Shown piece after piece: positions 32,297 to 42,153 of a DNA stretch of 64,000 nucleotides; position 1 is the stretch's first letter, and every line of letters starts with the position of its first letter. This DNA is from Plantago major. Lineage: Eukaryota > Streptophyta > Magnoliopsida > Lamiales > Plantaginaceae. A model generated the notes under the pieces. It did not search any database. It saw nothing but the letters and a program-made list of their open reading frames with translations, and had not been told where the DNA came from. The translations under genes were made by a program, and so were the position numbers. The stretch is from NCBI GenBank assembly GCA_026545765.1, contig CM048839.1, forward strand, positions 64,095,187-64,159,186. The letters run 5' to 3'.

Positions 32297-33136
32297 GTGC
32301 GTAACACTCTAAAGACTAATTCAAAGTGGCATTTTGATACTGGATGTGGGAAGCACATGACAGGAGACAAAGCAAATCTGATTGACTACAAAAAGTGCAA
32401 TGTTGGACCAATTATCAGGTTTGCTGGAGGAGACGAAAATTCAACCATAGGTTTTGGCAATTTGAAGTTTGGAGCCCTTACAATCTCTGAAGTACTTCAT
32501 GCAAAGGGATTGAAATATAATCTCCTAAGCATGAGTCAATCAGTAGACAAAGGGTACACTGTCAAGATCAAGTCAAAACTATGTAAAGTGATTGACAATG
32601 AGTCAAAGGAGACAGTCTTGGTTGCAAGGCGTAAAGGTCTTTATGTTGCTGATTGGGCATCCGCCACAACCAAAGAATGTCTCATGGTGTGTCAATCTGG
32701 CCACACTGAAGAAAATTGGCTATGGCATAAAAGAATGAGTCACTTGAATTTCAAAACTCTAAATAAGCTAGCCAAGAAAGAGTTGGTGGTTGGTTTACCC
32801 AAAATGGCTTATAGAAAAGAAGGTGTATGCTCAGCTTGCCAAATGAGAAAACAACCCAAAACATCTTTCAAGTCTAAAACTAGACATTCCAGTGAAAGGC
32901 CACTGCAAATGTTACATATGGATCTTTTTGAATCCTCAGTAACTAGTTATGCAGGAAAGAAGTATGGTCTGGTTGTTGTTGATGATTACTCAAGATTCAC
33001 TTGGGTTGTCTTTCTCAAACACAAATCTGATGCAAAGGTTGAGATACCTAACTTGCTGAATAAGCTCGAAGTCATGAAAAATGACAAGAACAATGCTGAA
33101 AGAAGAGAAATGGTGTTGCTGAAAGAACAATGCTGA
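32297..33136 (+). pseudogene. pol: Protease and integrase N-terminal part of element B
   Basis: Open for 279 codons. The protease active site is HFDTGCGKHMTGD (DTG at 32336-32344; A has DSG, C has NSG). Then come VLHAKGLKYNLLSMSQ, the zinc-binding region WLWHKRMSHLNFKTL...GVCSACQM, and the start of the integrase core LLHMDLFESSVTSYAGKKYG. The frame runs into a rearranged repeat at 33085 and loses the rest of the core. Confidence 0.85.
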
Positions 33137-33245
33137 AAGAAATGGTGTTGCTGAAAGAAGTCATGAAAAATGACAAGAACAAATCTGATGTAAGGACACC
33201 ACAACAAAATGGTGTTGCTGAAAGAAAGAATAGGACCCTGAAAGA
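33085..33245 (+). repeat. Scrambled tandem repeat in the integrase core (element B)
   Basis: Phrases AATGCTGAAAGAA, ATGGTGTTGCTGAAAGAA and GTCATGAAAAATGACAAGAA recur two to three times in the wrong order. The expected sequence with the second catalytic Asp (TDHGTEFVN in A) is absent. It reads like short-homology template switching or a misassembly. Confidence 0.7.
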
Positions 33246-34200
33246 AGCAGCAAGCAAGAACAATGCTTGACACGAAATAAGTGAAATCTATCGGGTTGAA
33301 GTCAGAAACAAGATGCTACACTCAAAATAGATGTCGATTAATAAACACCATGACAAAACTCCTTACGAGCTTTTCATTGGTAGACCCCTAGTATCAAACA
33401 TCTAAGGGTGTTTCGTTGTATGTTTCGTTCTTCACAATGGAAAAGAATACTTGAGAACATTTCAACCAAAGGCAGATGAAGGAGTATTTCTTGGTTACTC
33501 TCTGAATAGCAAAGCCTATAGAATCTACAACAAAAGAACGCAAAAGATTGAGGAATCTGTTCATGTAATATTCTATGAAGGAAACAAGAAAGTACTCTTG
33601 AATGATGATCTCTCAGATAGGTTCAAAGAACTAATGATCAAAGATTCTGAAAAAGGATCCTCAAAAGGAAACAATTCTACCATTCAAATAGAGGATGAGT
33701 CTAACGATGAAAAGCAACCTATACTTAGTAACAACCAGATGACTCTAATAAATGATGAAGAATTTCCTATGAGTATTCCAGAAATGGAACAGGTTACTGA
33801 GAACCTTCATCATGAAGAGGTATCTGAAAATGAGACTGCTGAAATGCATGTTCCAGATATCTCTAACACTGAAAAAGTTTCAGATATCCATGGCATTTCC
33901 CATGTGTCAGATATCCTAGATACTGCACAAGTATCTCATCAAGATCATATTGATTCTCATTCAAATCAAAATGATATTGATCCAACTAGTTCAAAACCCA
34001 TTATGAAATGGATAAGAAATCATCCTGCAAAGGATGTGATTGGTCCCATAGACCAAGGAGTTAGAACTAGAAGAGCAATCGCTGAAAATGCAAATTGTCT
34101 CTATGGATGTTTCATCTCAAACATTGAACCAAAGACTATAGAAGAAGCATTAAAGGATCAAGATCGATCTCTCGAATGCAAGAAGAGTCGATCATTTTGA
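33246..34200 (+). pseudogene. pol: Integrase C-terminus and inter-domain region of element B
   Basis: After a damaged stretch (33246-33450), frame 33451-34200 carries the integrase C-terminal signature LRTFQPKADEGVFLGYSLN and [17 protein letters not shown] Ser/Asp/Glu-rich linker follows, with repeated DIS/DIL phrases encoded by AGATATC motifs, then [20 protein letters not shown] and the RT lead-in [18 protein letters not shown]. It is frameshifted at about 34165, where CG-creating differences begin. Confidence 0.7.
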
Positions 34201-35632
34201 CAAACAAAGTCCGGAAACCGGTTCCATTTGTCGACTAATATCTGAATCGGAACCAAGTGGGTTTTCGTAAACAAATGAATGAGTCCGTGAAATAACCAAA
34301 CAAAGCTAGGTTGGTTGCCAAGGATTCACCAAGACTAAGGACTAGATTTTGATGAATCTTATGCACCGCTTGCAAGATCGATGCAATAAGAGTCTTTCCG
34401 CCTTTGCAGTCATAATGACTTTACGCTTATCAAATGGATGTCAAGAGTGCATTCCTAAATGTTGAACTTGTCGAGGAAGTCTATGTTGAGCAACCACCAG
34501 GTTTTGAAGTTTCCTAAAGTAGGATGGTCTATAAGCTTCGTAAAGCTCAGATAATCAAACAAGCTCCAAGAGCATGGTATGATACATTGGCCAAATACCT
34601 ACTAAAAAGCAGTTTCAAGAAAGGAGATGTTGATAAAACACTCTTCACATTGAATCATGATGGAAAACTACTTTTAGTTCAAATATATGTTGATGACATT
34701 ATATTTGGATCTAAATACAAGCAACTTTGTGAAGACTTTGCTGAACTAATGAAATGTAAATTCGAGATGAGCATGATGGGAGAATTGAATTACTTCCTAG
34801 GGCTGCAAGTCAAGCAACTCAATGATGGAATATTCATTAGTCAAACAAAATATGCAAAGGACATGCTCAACAAGTTTAATCTAAAGCCTTCTGGAAAGAA
34901 TGCTAAGATACCAATGAGCATTGGAACCAAAATGACCTATACTGAATCTGACAAGAGTGTTGAAGAACACAAGTATAGGAAATTGATCGATCTCACTGCA
35001 CTCACCGCAAGTAGACCTGATATTCAATATGCAGTTGGAGTGTGTGCTAGATTTCAGACAAATCCAATGCAATCACACTACAACTTTGCTATGAAAATAT
35101 TGAGGTATGTGAAAGGTACTGTGGAAATTGGATTGTGGTATCCAAAAGATAGTGGATTGAGTTTGGTTGGCTATTCAGATGCCGACTATGCTGGATCACT
35201 ACTTGATAGAAAAAGCACCTCAGGAACTTGTCAATTTCTTGGTGCCACATTAATATCATGGTTCAGCAAGAAACAAAACTCAATTGCCACATCTACCAGA
35301 GGTCAATATATTGTCATGGGTGTTGTGCTTCACAGATATTGTGGATACAACAACAACTCAGAGATTATGAGATCAATGAAGAGAAAACACCGATTTTCTG
35401 TGATAACACAAGTGCTATTGCCATAACTCAGAATCCTAAGTTTCATGCTAGAACAAAGAACATTGATGTTAGACACCACTTCATCAGAGATCATGTTGAA
35501 AAAGGCAATATAGAGATACTCAAGATTGGCACTGAAGACCAACTTGCAGATATCTTCACTAAGCCACTACAAGAAAGTAGATTCTTAGCCTTAAGAAACA
35601 GTCTTGGACTAATGGAGCTACCTAAGAACTGA
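34201..35632 (+). pseudogene. pol: Reverse transcriptase and RNase H of element B
   Basis: 34201-34523 is the RT N-terminal half with many small frame breaks. Frame 34524-35426 has [15 protein letters not shown], the catalytic YVDD at 34686-34697, [20 protein letters not shown], and the RNase H start VGYSDADYAGSLLDRKSTSG. A frame change near 35300 leads to 35310-35632: TPIFCDNTSAIAITQNPKFH, DVRHHFIRDHVEKGNIEI, EDQLADIFTKPLQESRF and the pol end MELPKN. B keeps the RNase H segment deleted in A and C. Confidence 0.85.
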
Positions 35633-35680
35633 AAAAAAAATTCAGATATCTGAAGAAGATATCAAAGGAGAGAGAAAAGG

Positions 35681-35760
35681 AATCTGGAAAGGGTATCCAG
35701 AGAAGAGAAATCTGGAACGGGTATCCAGAAAAGAGGAATCTGGAATGGGTATCCATAAAC
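35681..35760 (+). repeat. Three tandem 28 bp hairpin units after pol
   Basis: Units of the form AATCTGGAA(A/C/T)GGGTATCCAGA start at 35681, 35709 and 35737. Each has an inverted CTGG(A)...(T)CCAG stem. Copy C has a looser set at 57228-57505 (TATCTGAGTACCCGTCTCAGATA type) and A one such unit. Confidence 0.75.
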
Positions 35761-36257
35761 CAAAGGCTAAAGGGTAAAATAGCTATTTAAAGATCTCCGA
35801 CGGTACTCGACATCTAGATCACTCAAAGGAGGGGGAACACAAAAGAGAATAGTACAACGTTTCATGCTAACTACTACTATCTTAAAATTTGTATTATTTC
35901 TATCTTTGTGAAAAACTTTGAAAAGATAACAAGTATAAGATAGAATCAGATACAAATAGTGTTCTCGTTCATACAGAAACGTGATTCAGATAGCTAATAG
36001 CCAAAATTCATTAAATGGGCATAATTACAATTGTTGATTGAGATCATTGCTGAAGAAGCAATGGTGACCCTTGATGAAATGGGCGATTGATCTTTACAGC
36101 AGAGATTAATTCTCGGTAAATAGTGGACTGTTGAAATTTCAACATGGCCCACTATGCATTTAATGTCGAACAAACTTTTACCCACGCCTGTCTGCAATTC
36201 ACAGATACGTATATACAAAACCAATTTGTATGTATATGTTTGTCTGAATTATGTTGC

Positions 36258-36269
36258 TATATATATAGG
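36258..36269 (+). promoter_or_regulatory. Internal TATA promoter for ORF3 (element B)
   Basis: CTATATATATAG in TTGCTATATATATAGGATTT, 168 bp before the ORF3 ATG, conserved in A and C with its flanks and the upstream GGCCCACTA-GCATTTAATG block at 36146-36165. Confidence 0.65.
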
Positions 36270-36436
36270 ATTTTGGCAAAAGAAATTACTTTCGCCTAAT
36301 CCAACTTTTAGACTTGCACATGAATAGAAAAAACCATTCTTCAACCTCTGAAAATCTCTGTTAGTTTTTCTGCAAAGAATCACTAATATCTCACCCAAAT
36401 CTTTTTCATACTTTCAAAAACTCACGCTATAAAGAG

Positions 36437-38317
36437 ATGGCTCCAAAACATGCTTCTACCCAGAAATCCCAAAATACTACCACTGGTACTGCTGAAAAGC
36501 AAGCACCAGAGTTGGTTGTTGTAAACAATCGATTGGTAGGAGACTTCAATCCCGATCATTGGACTTCAAATCACAGAATGATTTGGGGTGGTGCCATGAT
36601 TGAGGAATACCTCACTACGCCGTTGAAAATCGTCGATAGAAAGCTGATACTTGACATGCTTGAAAAGGCAAAAATCAAGGGTTTTCTATCAGCTCTACGC
36701 AGTAGAATCTCTTCACTGGATGTGTTAGAATTCTACAACAACTCCAGGATTATATCCTGTGTTTCTGAAGGCACTGCAATAGTGTCTATAAAAACTTCAG
36801 TCCAAGGAAAGGAAATCCTTTTGGACTTAACAACTTTCTGCAAGTTGTTTGACCTTCAAAATCTTGGAAAGGATTTTGAAATAGACACCAAGGATGATGA
36901 TCTCCTTGAAGGTGTAAAACAAAGGATGTGTGTGATCTTGAAAATCGATACACCCACCGATTTGAAGCTTGTCGACATCGTAACCGCATCTCCGGTTCAC
37001 TCGATGTGTTGGCATGCATTCTTCACAGATGCTTTGATGCTCTACAAGGAGGTTCTGACCAGATAAGCCAAAAACGCTGGATGATGATGTTCTTGTTGCA
37101 ACAACAAGACAAAAGGCTGGAAAACCCTTTCAATTGGGGAAAGTACACCTTTATGATGTTTGTGAAGAAGATTCAAGGTTTTGAGCCTAAATCGCTAAGG
37201 GACTTGCTGAGCCAAAGACCACAGTAAGCTATGGTCTAAAGATATGCTACTTGCTGGAAAAGCTTGGCATTGAGCTCAGAGAGAAGGCTGACATAGCCAA
37301 CAATAACCTACTCTACAAATATGAGTATACGAACATGATGAAAAAGGTTATTGGATCTCAGAAAGGTTCCAAGAAGCGAAATACTGAAGAAGTATCTGAG
37401 GGAAAGGTTGCGACCAAGAAGCCTAGAACTTCACGAAAGAAGTCTGCTAGCAAATCAGAAGGCACACCCATTGAGGTTGTCGATTCCCAGATAGCTACCA
37501 TCGATGCAGATGAATTCATCAATGAAGATGAACTCATCAATGCTGCAAAAGAGGTATCGACTACTGAACAAGTAGACTCAGTAAGAGAAAGTGCTTTCAG
37601 AAATGTTAAGACTATTGCCGAAAGCCTTGCTGATGAACTCATCAATGCTGCTAAAGAAAGTAGTGACAGATACCAAGCCCTATATGCGGAAACCGCAGGA
37701 ATGATGGACCAATTAGTTCCTAATGTTGATGAGAGCTCTGACGATGAAGATGATGAATTAGTCATCTCTCAAGTCCTAGAAAAATCAAAAAGGGCTAAGG
37801 TTACTGAAAAAGTAACTGGTGTAGAGGTATCTAAAGAAGAACTCTACACCACAAAGTTGTCAACAAGCACTGCTTCAAAGGTTGTCAAGAAGCAAAGGTT
37901 CAAGGTAATCGGACAAATCACACCATCGTAGCAAGAAAGATCAAGCATATTGAAGATTCTCGATGAGTGATAGCTTAGTGTTGGAGGATACCGCCATCGC
38001 TTCAACACTCGGATACCGCCTCAAGCACATCAACCACAACAGCCAGATGAGGGTACTGCTGAAATGGTACTTGAGCTGCAGATACCAGCATCTTTCATTG
38101 TTGAAGAAAATCCTGCAAAAGAGCAGGTTCCCCAACTCAATGACAGGGATCAAATTGAGGCATCTACTCAGAATGATCAATCAGGGGAGGCAAATCAGTC
38201 AGATACCTGTGAAAGGTCTGGCACCAAACTTCAAACAAAGAAGCTAAAATGGAACAATAAGACCAAAACATTGAAGGGTCACAAGTTCCAGAGACCAATC
38301 AGCCTGACACTGCTCAG
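36437..38317 (+). pseudogene. ORF3 of element B, N-terminal domain and exon 1
   Basis: Starts MAPKHASTQKSQNTTTGTAE. Conserved blocks: LVGDFNPDHWTSNHRMIWGG, RKLILDMLEKAKIKGFL, SSLDVLEFYNNSRI, VQGKEILLDLTTFCKLFDLQ, then after a frame change DVLACILHRCFDALQGG, KRWMMMFLLQQQDKR, FNWGKYTFMMFVKKIQGFEP, and in a third frame ICYLLEKLGIELREKADI. From 37330 it is basic (KKRNTEEVSEGK, KKPRTSRKKSASK), then acidic with two DELINAAKE repeats. Frame breaks lie near 37000, 37200 and 37930. Exon 1 ends ...GCTCAG at 38317. It has the same domain as in A and C; no membrane segment is seen. Confidence 0.65.
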
Positions 38318-38397
38318 GTAGCTTAATGGTTTAACTCTCTACTTGTGATAATTTGTGTTTATTAATCTTGTTAGTTAATAAAATTTCCTTGTTACAG
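38318..38397 (+). other. Intron 1 of ORF3 (element B)
   Basis: 80 bp; GCTCAG|GTAGCTTAATGG...TTTCCTTGTTACAG|GCTGAA. A/T-rich with stops in frame. It matches A 8984-9061 and C 54736-54799. Confidence 0.8.
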
Positions 38398-38607
38398 GCT
38401 GAATTAGAAACACAAGAACAAGATGAAGCTGAAAAGCTTGCCTCAGAGACTGAGAAGGAGGCTTCAACAACCTCGCTTCTTAAGGAATCTGAGCCTGTGC
38501 TACAGGCTCCAACTGAGAAAGAAGAAGATAAGGCAGAAATGCCAGAAAAGGACCCAGAGACCGTCAAGGTTTCTGAAGAAAATGTCATTGAGCCTTCTAG
38601 TGTGAAG
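38398..38607 (+). CDS. Fused exons 2+3 of ORF3 (element B), phase 0
   Basis: Exactly 70 codons with no stop. It starts AELETQEQDEAEKLASE, continues through KESEPVLQ|APTEKEEDK and ends ENVIEPSSVK. The bar marks the place of intron 2 in A and C; here CTACAG is followed directly by GCTCCAACTG with no extra base. Acidic and probably unstructured. Confidence 0.75.
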
Positions 38608-38685
38608 GTACATAAAACTTAGTGATAAACATTATTCATCATGGGTTAATATAAATTCTTCTCTAAATGACTCAATACTTTCTAG
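38608..38685 (+). other. Intron 3 of ORF3 (element B)
   Basis: 78 bp; GTGAAG|GTACAT...AATACTTTCTAG. The bases after the acceptor (TGTGAAG) copy the preceding exon end, so the exact acceptor is uncertain. It matches A 8612-8690 and C 54362-54440. Confidence 0.65.
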
Positions 38686-38951
38686 TGTGAAGACTCATTC
38701 AGAAGTAGAAGTTCAAGGGAAAGAGTTGCACATCCTCGCACCCATGGAAATTGATGAAGACCCTAAGGCAACATCACTAAAGAAAACCAGAACCGAGAAC
38801 GCTTCAAAAATGATTCGAGCCTCCGCCGAGGAAGATCAAGCAGAAGAAAGGTTGATGAGGACCGACATCCAAGTCTCCACCTCACAACAAGATATCTGAG
38901 GCACCCCCTGCCTCAGTAGTACAAGTCTCTGAGCCTGATGTACTCATTCAG
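38686..38951 (+). pseudogene. Fused exons 4+5 of ORF3 (element B)
   Basis: Reads EVEVQGKELHI, PMEIDEDPKATSLKKT, then at 38826-38845 GCCGAG-GAAGATCAAGCAGAA. Exon 4 ends (GTGGAG in C) and exon 5 begins (GTTCAAGCAGAA in A) without the roughly 80 bp intron 4. The junction is not base-exact. There is a stop (QQDI*) before the exon end CATTCAG at 38951. Confidence 0.6.
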
Positions 38952-39029
38952 GTAACTCAGAAACCTAACTACACTCATACTCAGATATCTACACAAGTTT
39001 TGAATCTAACTCAAAACTCTTTCTTTCAG
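38952..39029 (+). other. Intron 5 of ORF3 (element B)
   Basis: 78 bp; CATTCAG|GTAACTCAG...CAAAACTCTTTCTTTCAG. It contains a CAGATATCTAC motif. It matches C 53928-54006. Confidence 0.75.
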
Positions 39030-40530
39030 CTCAAACAAGTGCCACTATGGTCCTCGATGATGAGAAAAGGACTCAAGGCCTTTCTTCAAGGAACACACTT
39101 TTCCAAAGCATCCAAATGCTTTAAGAAATGGCAAAGTCTGGCATGATGCTCCGATCTATCTGAAATCTTAAAGGTGACCGATCACCACACAAGGAGAGCA
39201 CGAGCCCTCGACTTGAAAACTACGCCCATGCAATGTTCCCCATCGAACAATATTCTTCTAACATTTATGGATAAGGATTTTGTCATGGAAGTGGCCGAAG
39301 TCGCTCCAAGCTTTCAATCAAGTCGATGGTCGCACTAAATTGCGATGGCATTTAAGCCTACTTTGCCTGCACTCTACAAAGATATACCCTCTGAACAAGA
39401 GGAAGTTAGTGGGCAAACGGTCACTATTCCAGAAGTGATCAACCTGGTCTCTGAAGATGAGGAAGAAAAGGAAACTGATGAAAACAATTATGAAGATCCT
39501 CCTTCTGACCATCACACGGATGAAGATAAAAAGGATGATGATGATGCCCCTGCACCAAGGACGGGAGGGATTCTCAGCTGCTGAAAAGCACATTGAGAGG
39601 ACATCACAGGAATCCCGTCCTCCATCTCCTCAGAAATCTAATAATCCAACTCCCCAACACAAAGATACTACTGAACAAGTAGTTGAGCACTCTGAGGGAA
39701 CAACACAGAAAATATCAGATGCACAAGCCAGAGTTGCCCAACTCAAACAATTGTTGGAGGAAGAACAACAGCTACATCTTCAACTCAAAGAAAAGATAGC
39801 TGAATCCAGAGTCAAGCTAGATAAACTTGAAGAACAAACACGGAAGGAAACACAAGCTTACTTTGAGATTAAAGAGCTCCGGGAAGCTGTTGACTATATT
39901 ACTAAGGAGCTAGATGCAGAACAAGCATCTGAAGCAAAGTACGATGCTAACGCTGCATCTTCACCAAAGAAGCCATCCTCCAAAGGCAAGAAACCCCTAT
40001 CTGATATGGTTGCCGCATTCAGAAACCTTGATGAAGAAGTACAAGAGGATGAAGATCACTGGGCTGATGACTCAGATGATGAAGAAGACAAGGTATCAAG
40101 TAACAATCGCAATGAACACTTAGCGGTTTCTTATTTGAAAAGGAAGCTTATTGCTCCTGAAATATTCAGCAAGCTGCCAAATGTAAACTCCAATGAATAC
40201 TTGAACAGATATCAAGTACTGGCTAAATTTAAAACGGAGTTGTTTTCTCAAGATAAAGCCGCATCAGTCCCTGCAGAAATGAAGACATTCACTGAGCTCA
40301 TCACTTAGAGAACAACCAGTCCGCTTGTTGCTCAGAAAGATCTAGGCATGGTTAGGGATGATAACCAAAACTTGACTGCAAAAGCCTTTGAAGATGCTAG
40401 CTATGCTGCTGGAAAAGCAGATGCTATTCAAGGCCCACTGGCAGAGCTCACTGATAAAGATACTAGTCTTATCAAACAAAATCATGAGCTCAAGGCCACT
40501 CGAACAGCTTGGTTGCCATAACTATCTCAG
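39030..40530 (+). pseudogene. ORF3 of element B, C-terminal acidic and coiled-coil part
   Basis: Begins in a damaged stretch (TSATMVLDD-like), then SEQEEVSGQTVTIPEVINLV and an acidic run (39345-39584). After a frame change, 39590-40308 is a long helix: ARVAQLKQLLEEEQQLHLQLKEK, KLDKLEEQTRKETQAYFEIK and ELREAVDYITKELDAEQ, then an acidic linker and LKRKLIAPEIFSKLPN. A stop at 40306 is followed by the in-frame continuation VAQKDLGMVRDDNQNLTAKA up to about 40520. This is a strong coiled-coil candidate, so an oligomerising protein is likely. Confidence 0.65.
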
Positions 40531-40583
40531 AAGGAAACTTTAACTCTCTTTCATAATCATTTGTGATTCTTAGTCAGTCAAAA

Positions 40584-41766
40584 ATGACTAAGGGGGAAGA
40601 ATATCAAGATGCTCAGAGAGGAAGAGGAAATAAAAGAAAATCTGAACAACCACCTCTCAGAATAAATGAGCCCTCCTCCAGTCAGACTGCTCTACAGATA
40701 GTGGCCACCACTCAACTTCCTGAAAAAGGAATGACAACAAGGGCCAGAGCACAGAAACCTCCAAGGAGTACCAAGGCTCCAAGGAGAAGACAACTAAGAG
40801 GGATTGATGAGTCTGAAGAAGAAGAAGAAGAAGAAGAAGAAGAAGAAGAAGAAGAAGAAGAAGAAGAAGAAGAAGAAGAAGGCCAAATCAAATCCATGGG
40901 CAATGAAGAAGGTCAGAAAACTCTCACAAGAATTAATCTTGATGATGATGATGAAGAGATCGATGAAGATGAAGCCCTCTTCATAGAAAAGAAAAATTGA
41001 TAGCCTCATCGAGCCCATAGCGCAAATCCTTTCAGCCTAAAACACCTTCAGAAATACCAAGTCTATACAGGTGGTTCTTCAAGCATTACCCCAAGGAGAA
41101 TTCAAGACAAAGGAGGAACAGTGAGAGTCGAACAAAGACAACTTCAACTACCACTCAGCCCAAGAAGCCAAGATCGAGTATGTGAAGACCAACATCGACT
41201 CCTCCGCCTATAGGTGCATTAATCAAGAATGATTATCGTATTCGAACTCAAGCACTTATCGTAAATGAAAATTTCCGTAACTAATCCATAAACAAATTTC
41301 ATGGCATGGAGAAAGACAAGCTTTTGATTAATACCAACCACATCAAAGCCTCGGTTGATTTTGAAGTAATCAAGAGAATAGAAGCCATGAAGAAGGACCT
41401 CTCGATGTATGTCCTTATGGAAAGCCGATGATGTGCATGTAATTCTAATATCATCGAATGTGCACAAGAGCAAGACTTGTTGTGGAACCCTATGAGTCCT
41501 TCTACTTAACTGAAGATCAATACAAGGGTGACATCAGATATTTGAAGATCATTTATGAATACTTCAAGCTATCAGATATCAAAATCGAGCATGCCTGGAA
41601 GTGGGGAAAGTATCTGTGGGTCAAGCACTTTGCCAAGAAAAATCCTACCAAAACCTACAAGGAAGTCTGTGGATTTACCAGAGACACTGAGATGATTGTC
41701 AGAACTCTTCTCTATGACTACTCTGATTATATCAAAAGGTTTGGTGATAGGAAATTTGCAGATTGA
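40584..41766 (+). pseudogene. ORF4 of element B
   Basis: Starts MTKGEEYQDAQRGRGNKRKS at the same place as in A and C. A basic N-terminus (RGRGNKRK, TRARAQKPPRSTKAPRRR) is followed by a poly-Glu tract and LINLDDDDEE-like acid. The first frame ends at about 41000; the middle is broken. Frame 41458-41766 holds the conserved C-terminus: RARLVVEPYESFYLTEDQYK, DIRYLKIIYEYFKLSDIKIE, HAWKWGKYLWVKHFAKKNP and YSDYIKRFGDRKF. Unrecognised domain, no enzyme motif. Confidence 0.6.
40815..40880 (+). repeat. GAA microsatellite (poly-Glu tract)
   Basis: About 22 GAA units in the ORF4 acidic region. A and C have only short Glu runs here, so the expansion is private to B. It creates long meaningless frames on the opposite strand. 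Confidence 0.9.
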
Positions 41767-42153
41767 TCCATGGAACTACTTTTGAAGACTTGAAGTGTTG
41801 AAGACTTGAAGACTAGTTTATTAGGATGTCTACTTGGAGCTTGGTTACTCCTATTGTCCTAATTTACTATGTATTTTTGTATCTTGTTGACTGAGCTGAA
41901 TTGTATTTTGTACTAAAGTTATCTGTAAACTGTCTTTGTAACATATCTGATGAACTTACTCTCAGATATCTTTTTCTATAAAAGATAACTTGTCAGCAAA
42001 GATCACACCTTGTGATTTGGTTTATGTTTACTTTCTGCACTTAATTATATGAATTGAAAAATCATAAGAAATGATTAAGTAGTTGATTGTTTCCTCATCC
42101 AGATTTGTAATAGGTCAGATAGTCATCGTTGACTGATCAAAATGGGAAAATTT
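41767..42153 (+). other. 3' untranslated region and polypurine tract of element B
   Basis: No coding. ATCAAAATGGGAAAATTTTG at 42136-42155 borders the 3' LTR; compared with A and C, the purine run is interrupted by T. AGATATC occurs at 41963. Confidence 0.7.

Larger units (their letters stand above)
35633..36436 (+). other. Spacer between pol and ORF3 (element B)
   Basis: No coding frame. It contains AGATATCTGAAGAAGATATC at 35645-35664, three hairpin repeats (35681-35760), the conserved block ACATGGCCCACTATGCATTT (36142-36161) and the internal TATA box. Upstream T/A-rich sequence (35860-35960) shows nothing more. Confidence 0.65.

Noticed and set aside
40712-41018. Long frames opposite ORF4 rich in Ser or Phe
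   Set aside because: They are the complement of the GAA microsatellite and have no conserved sequence.
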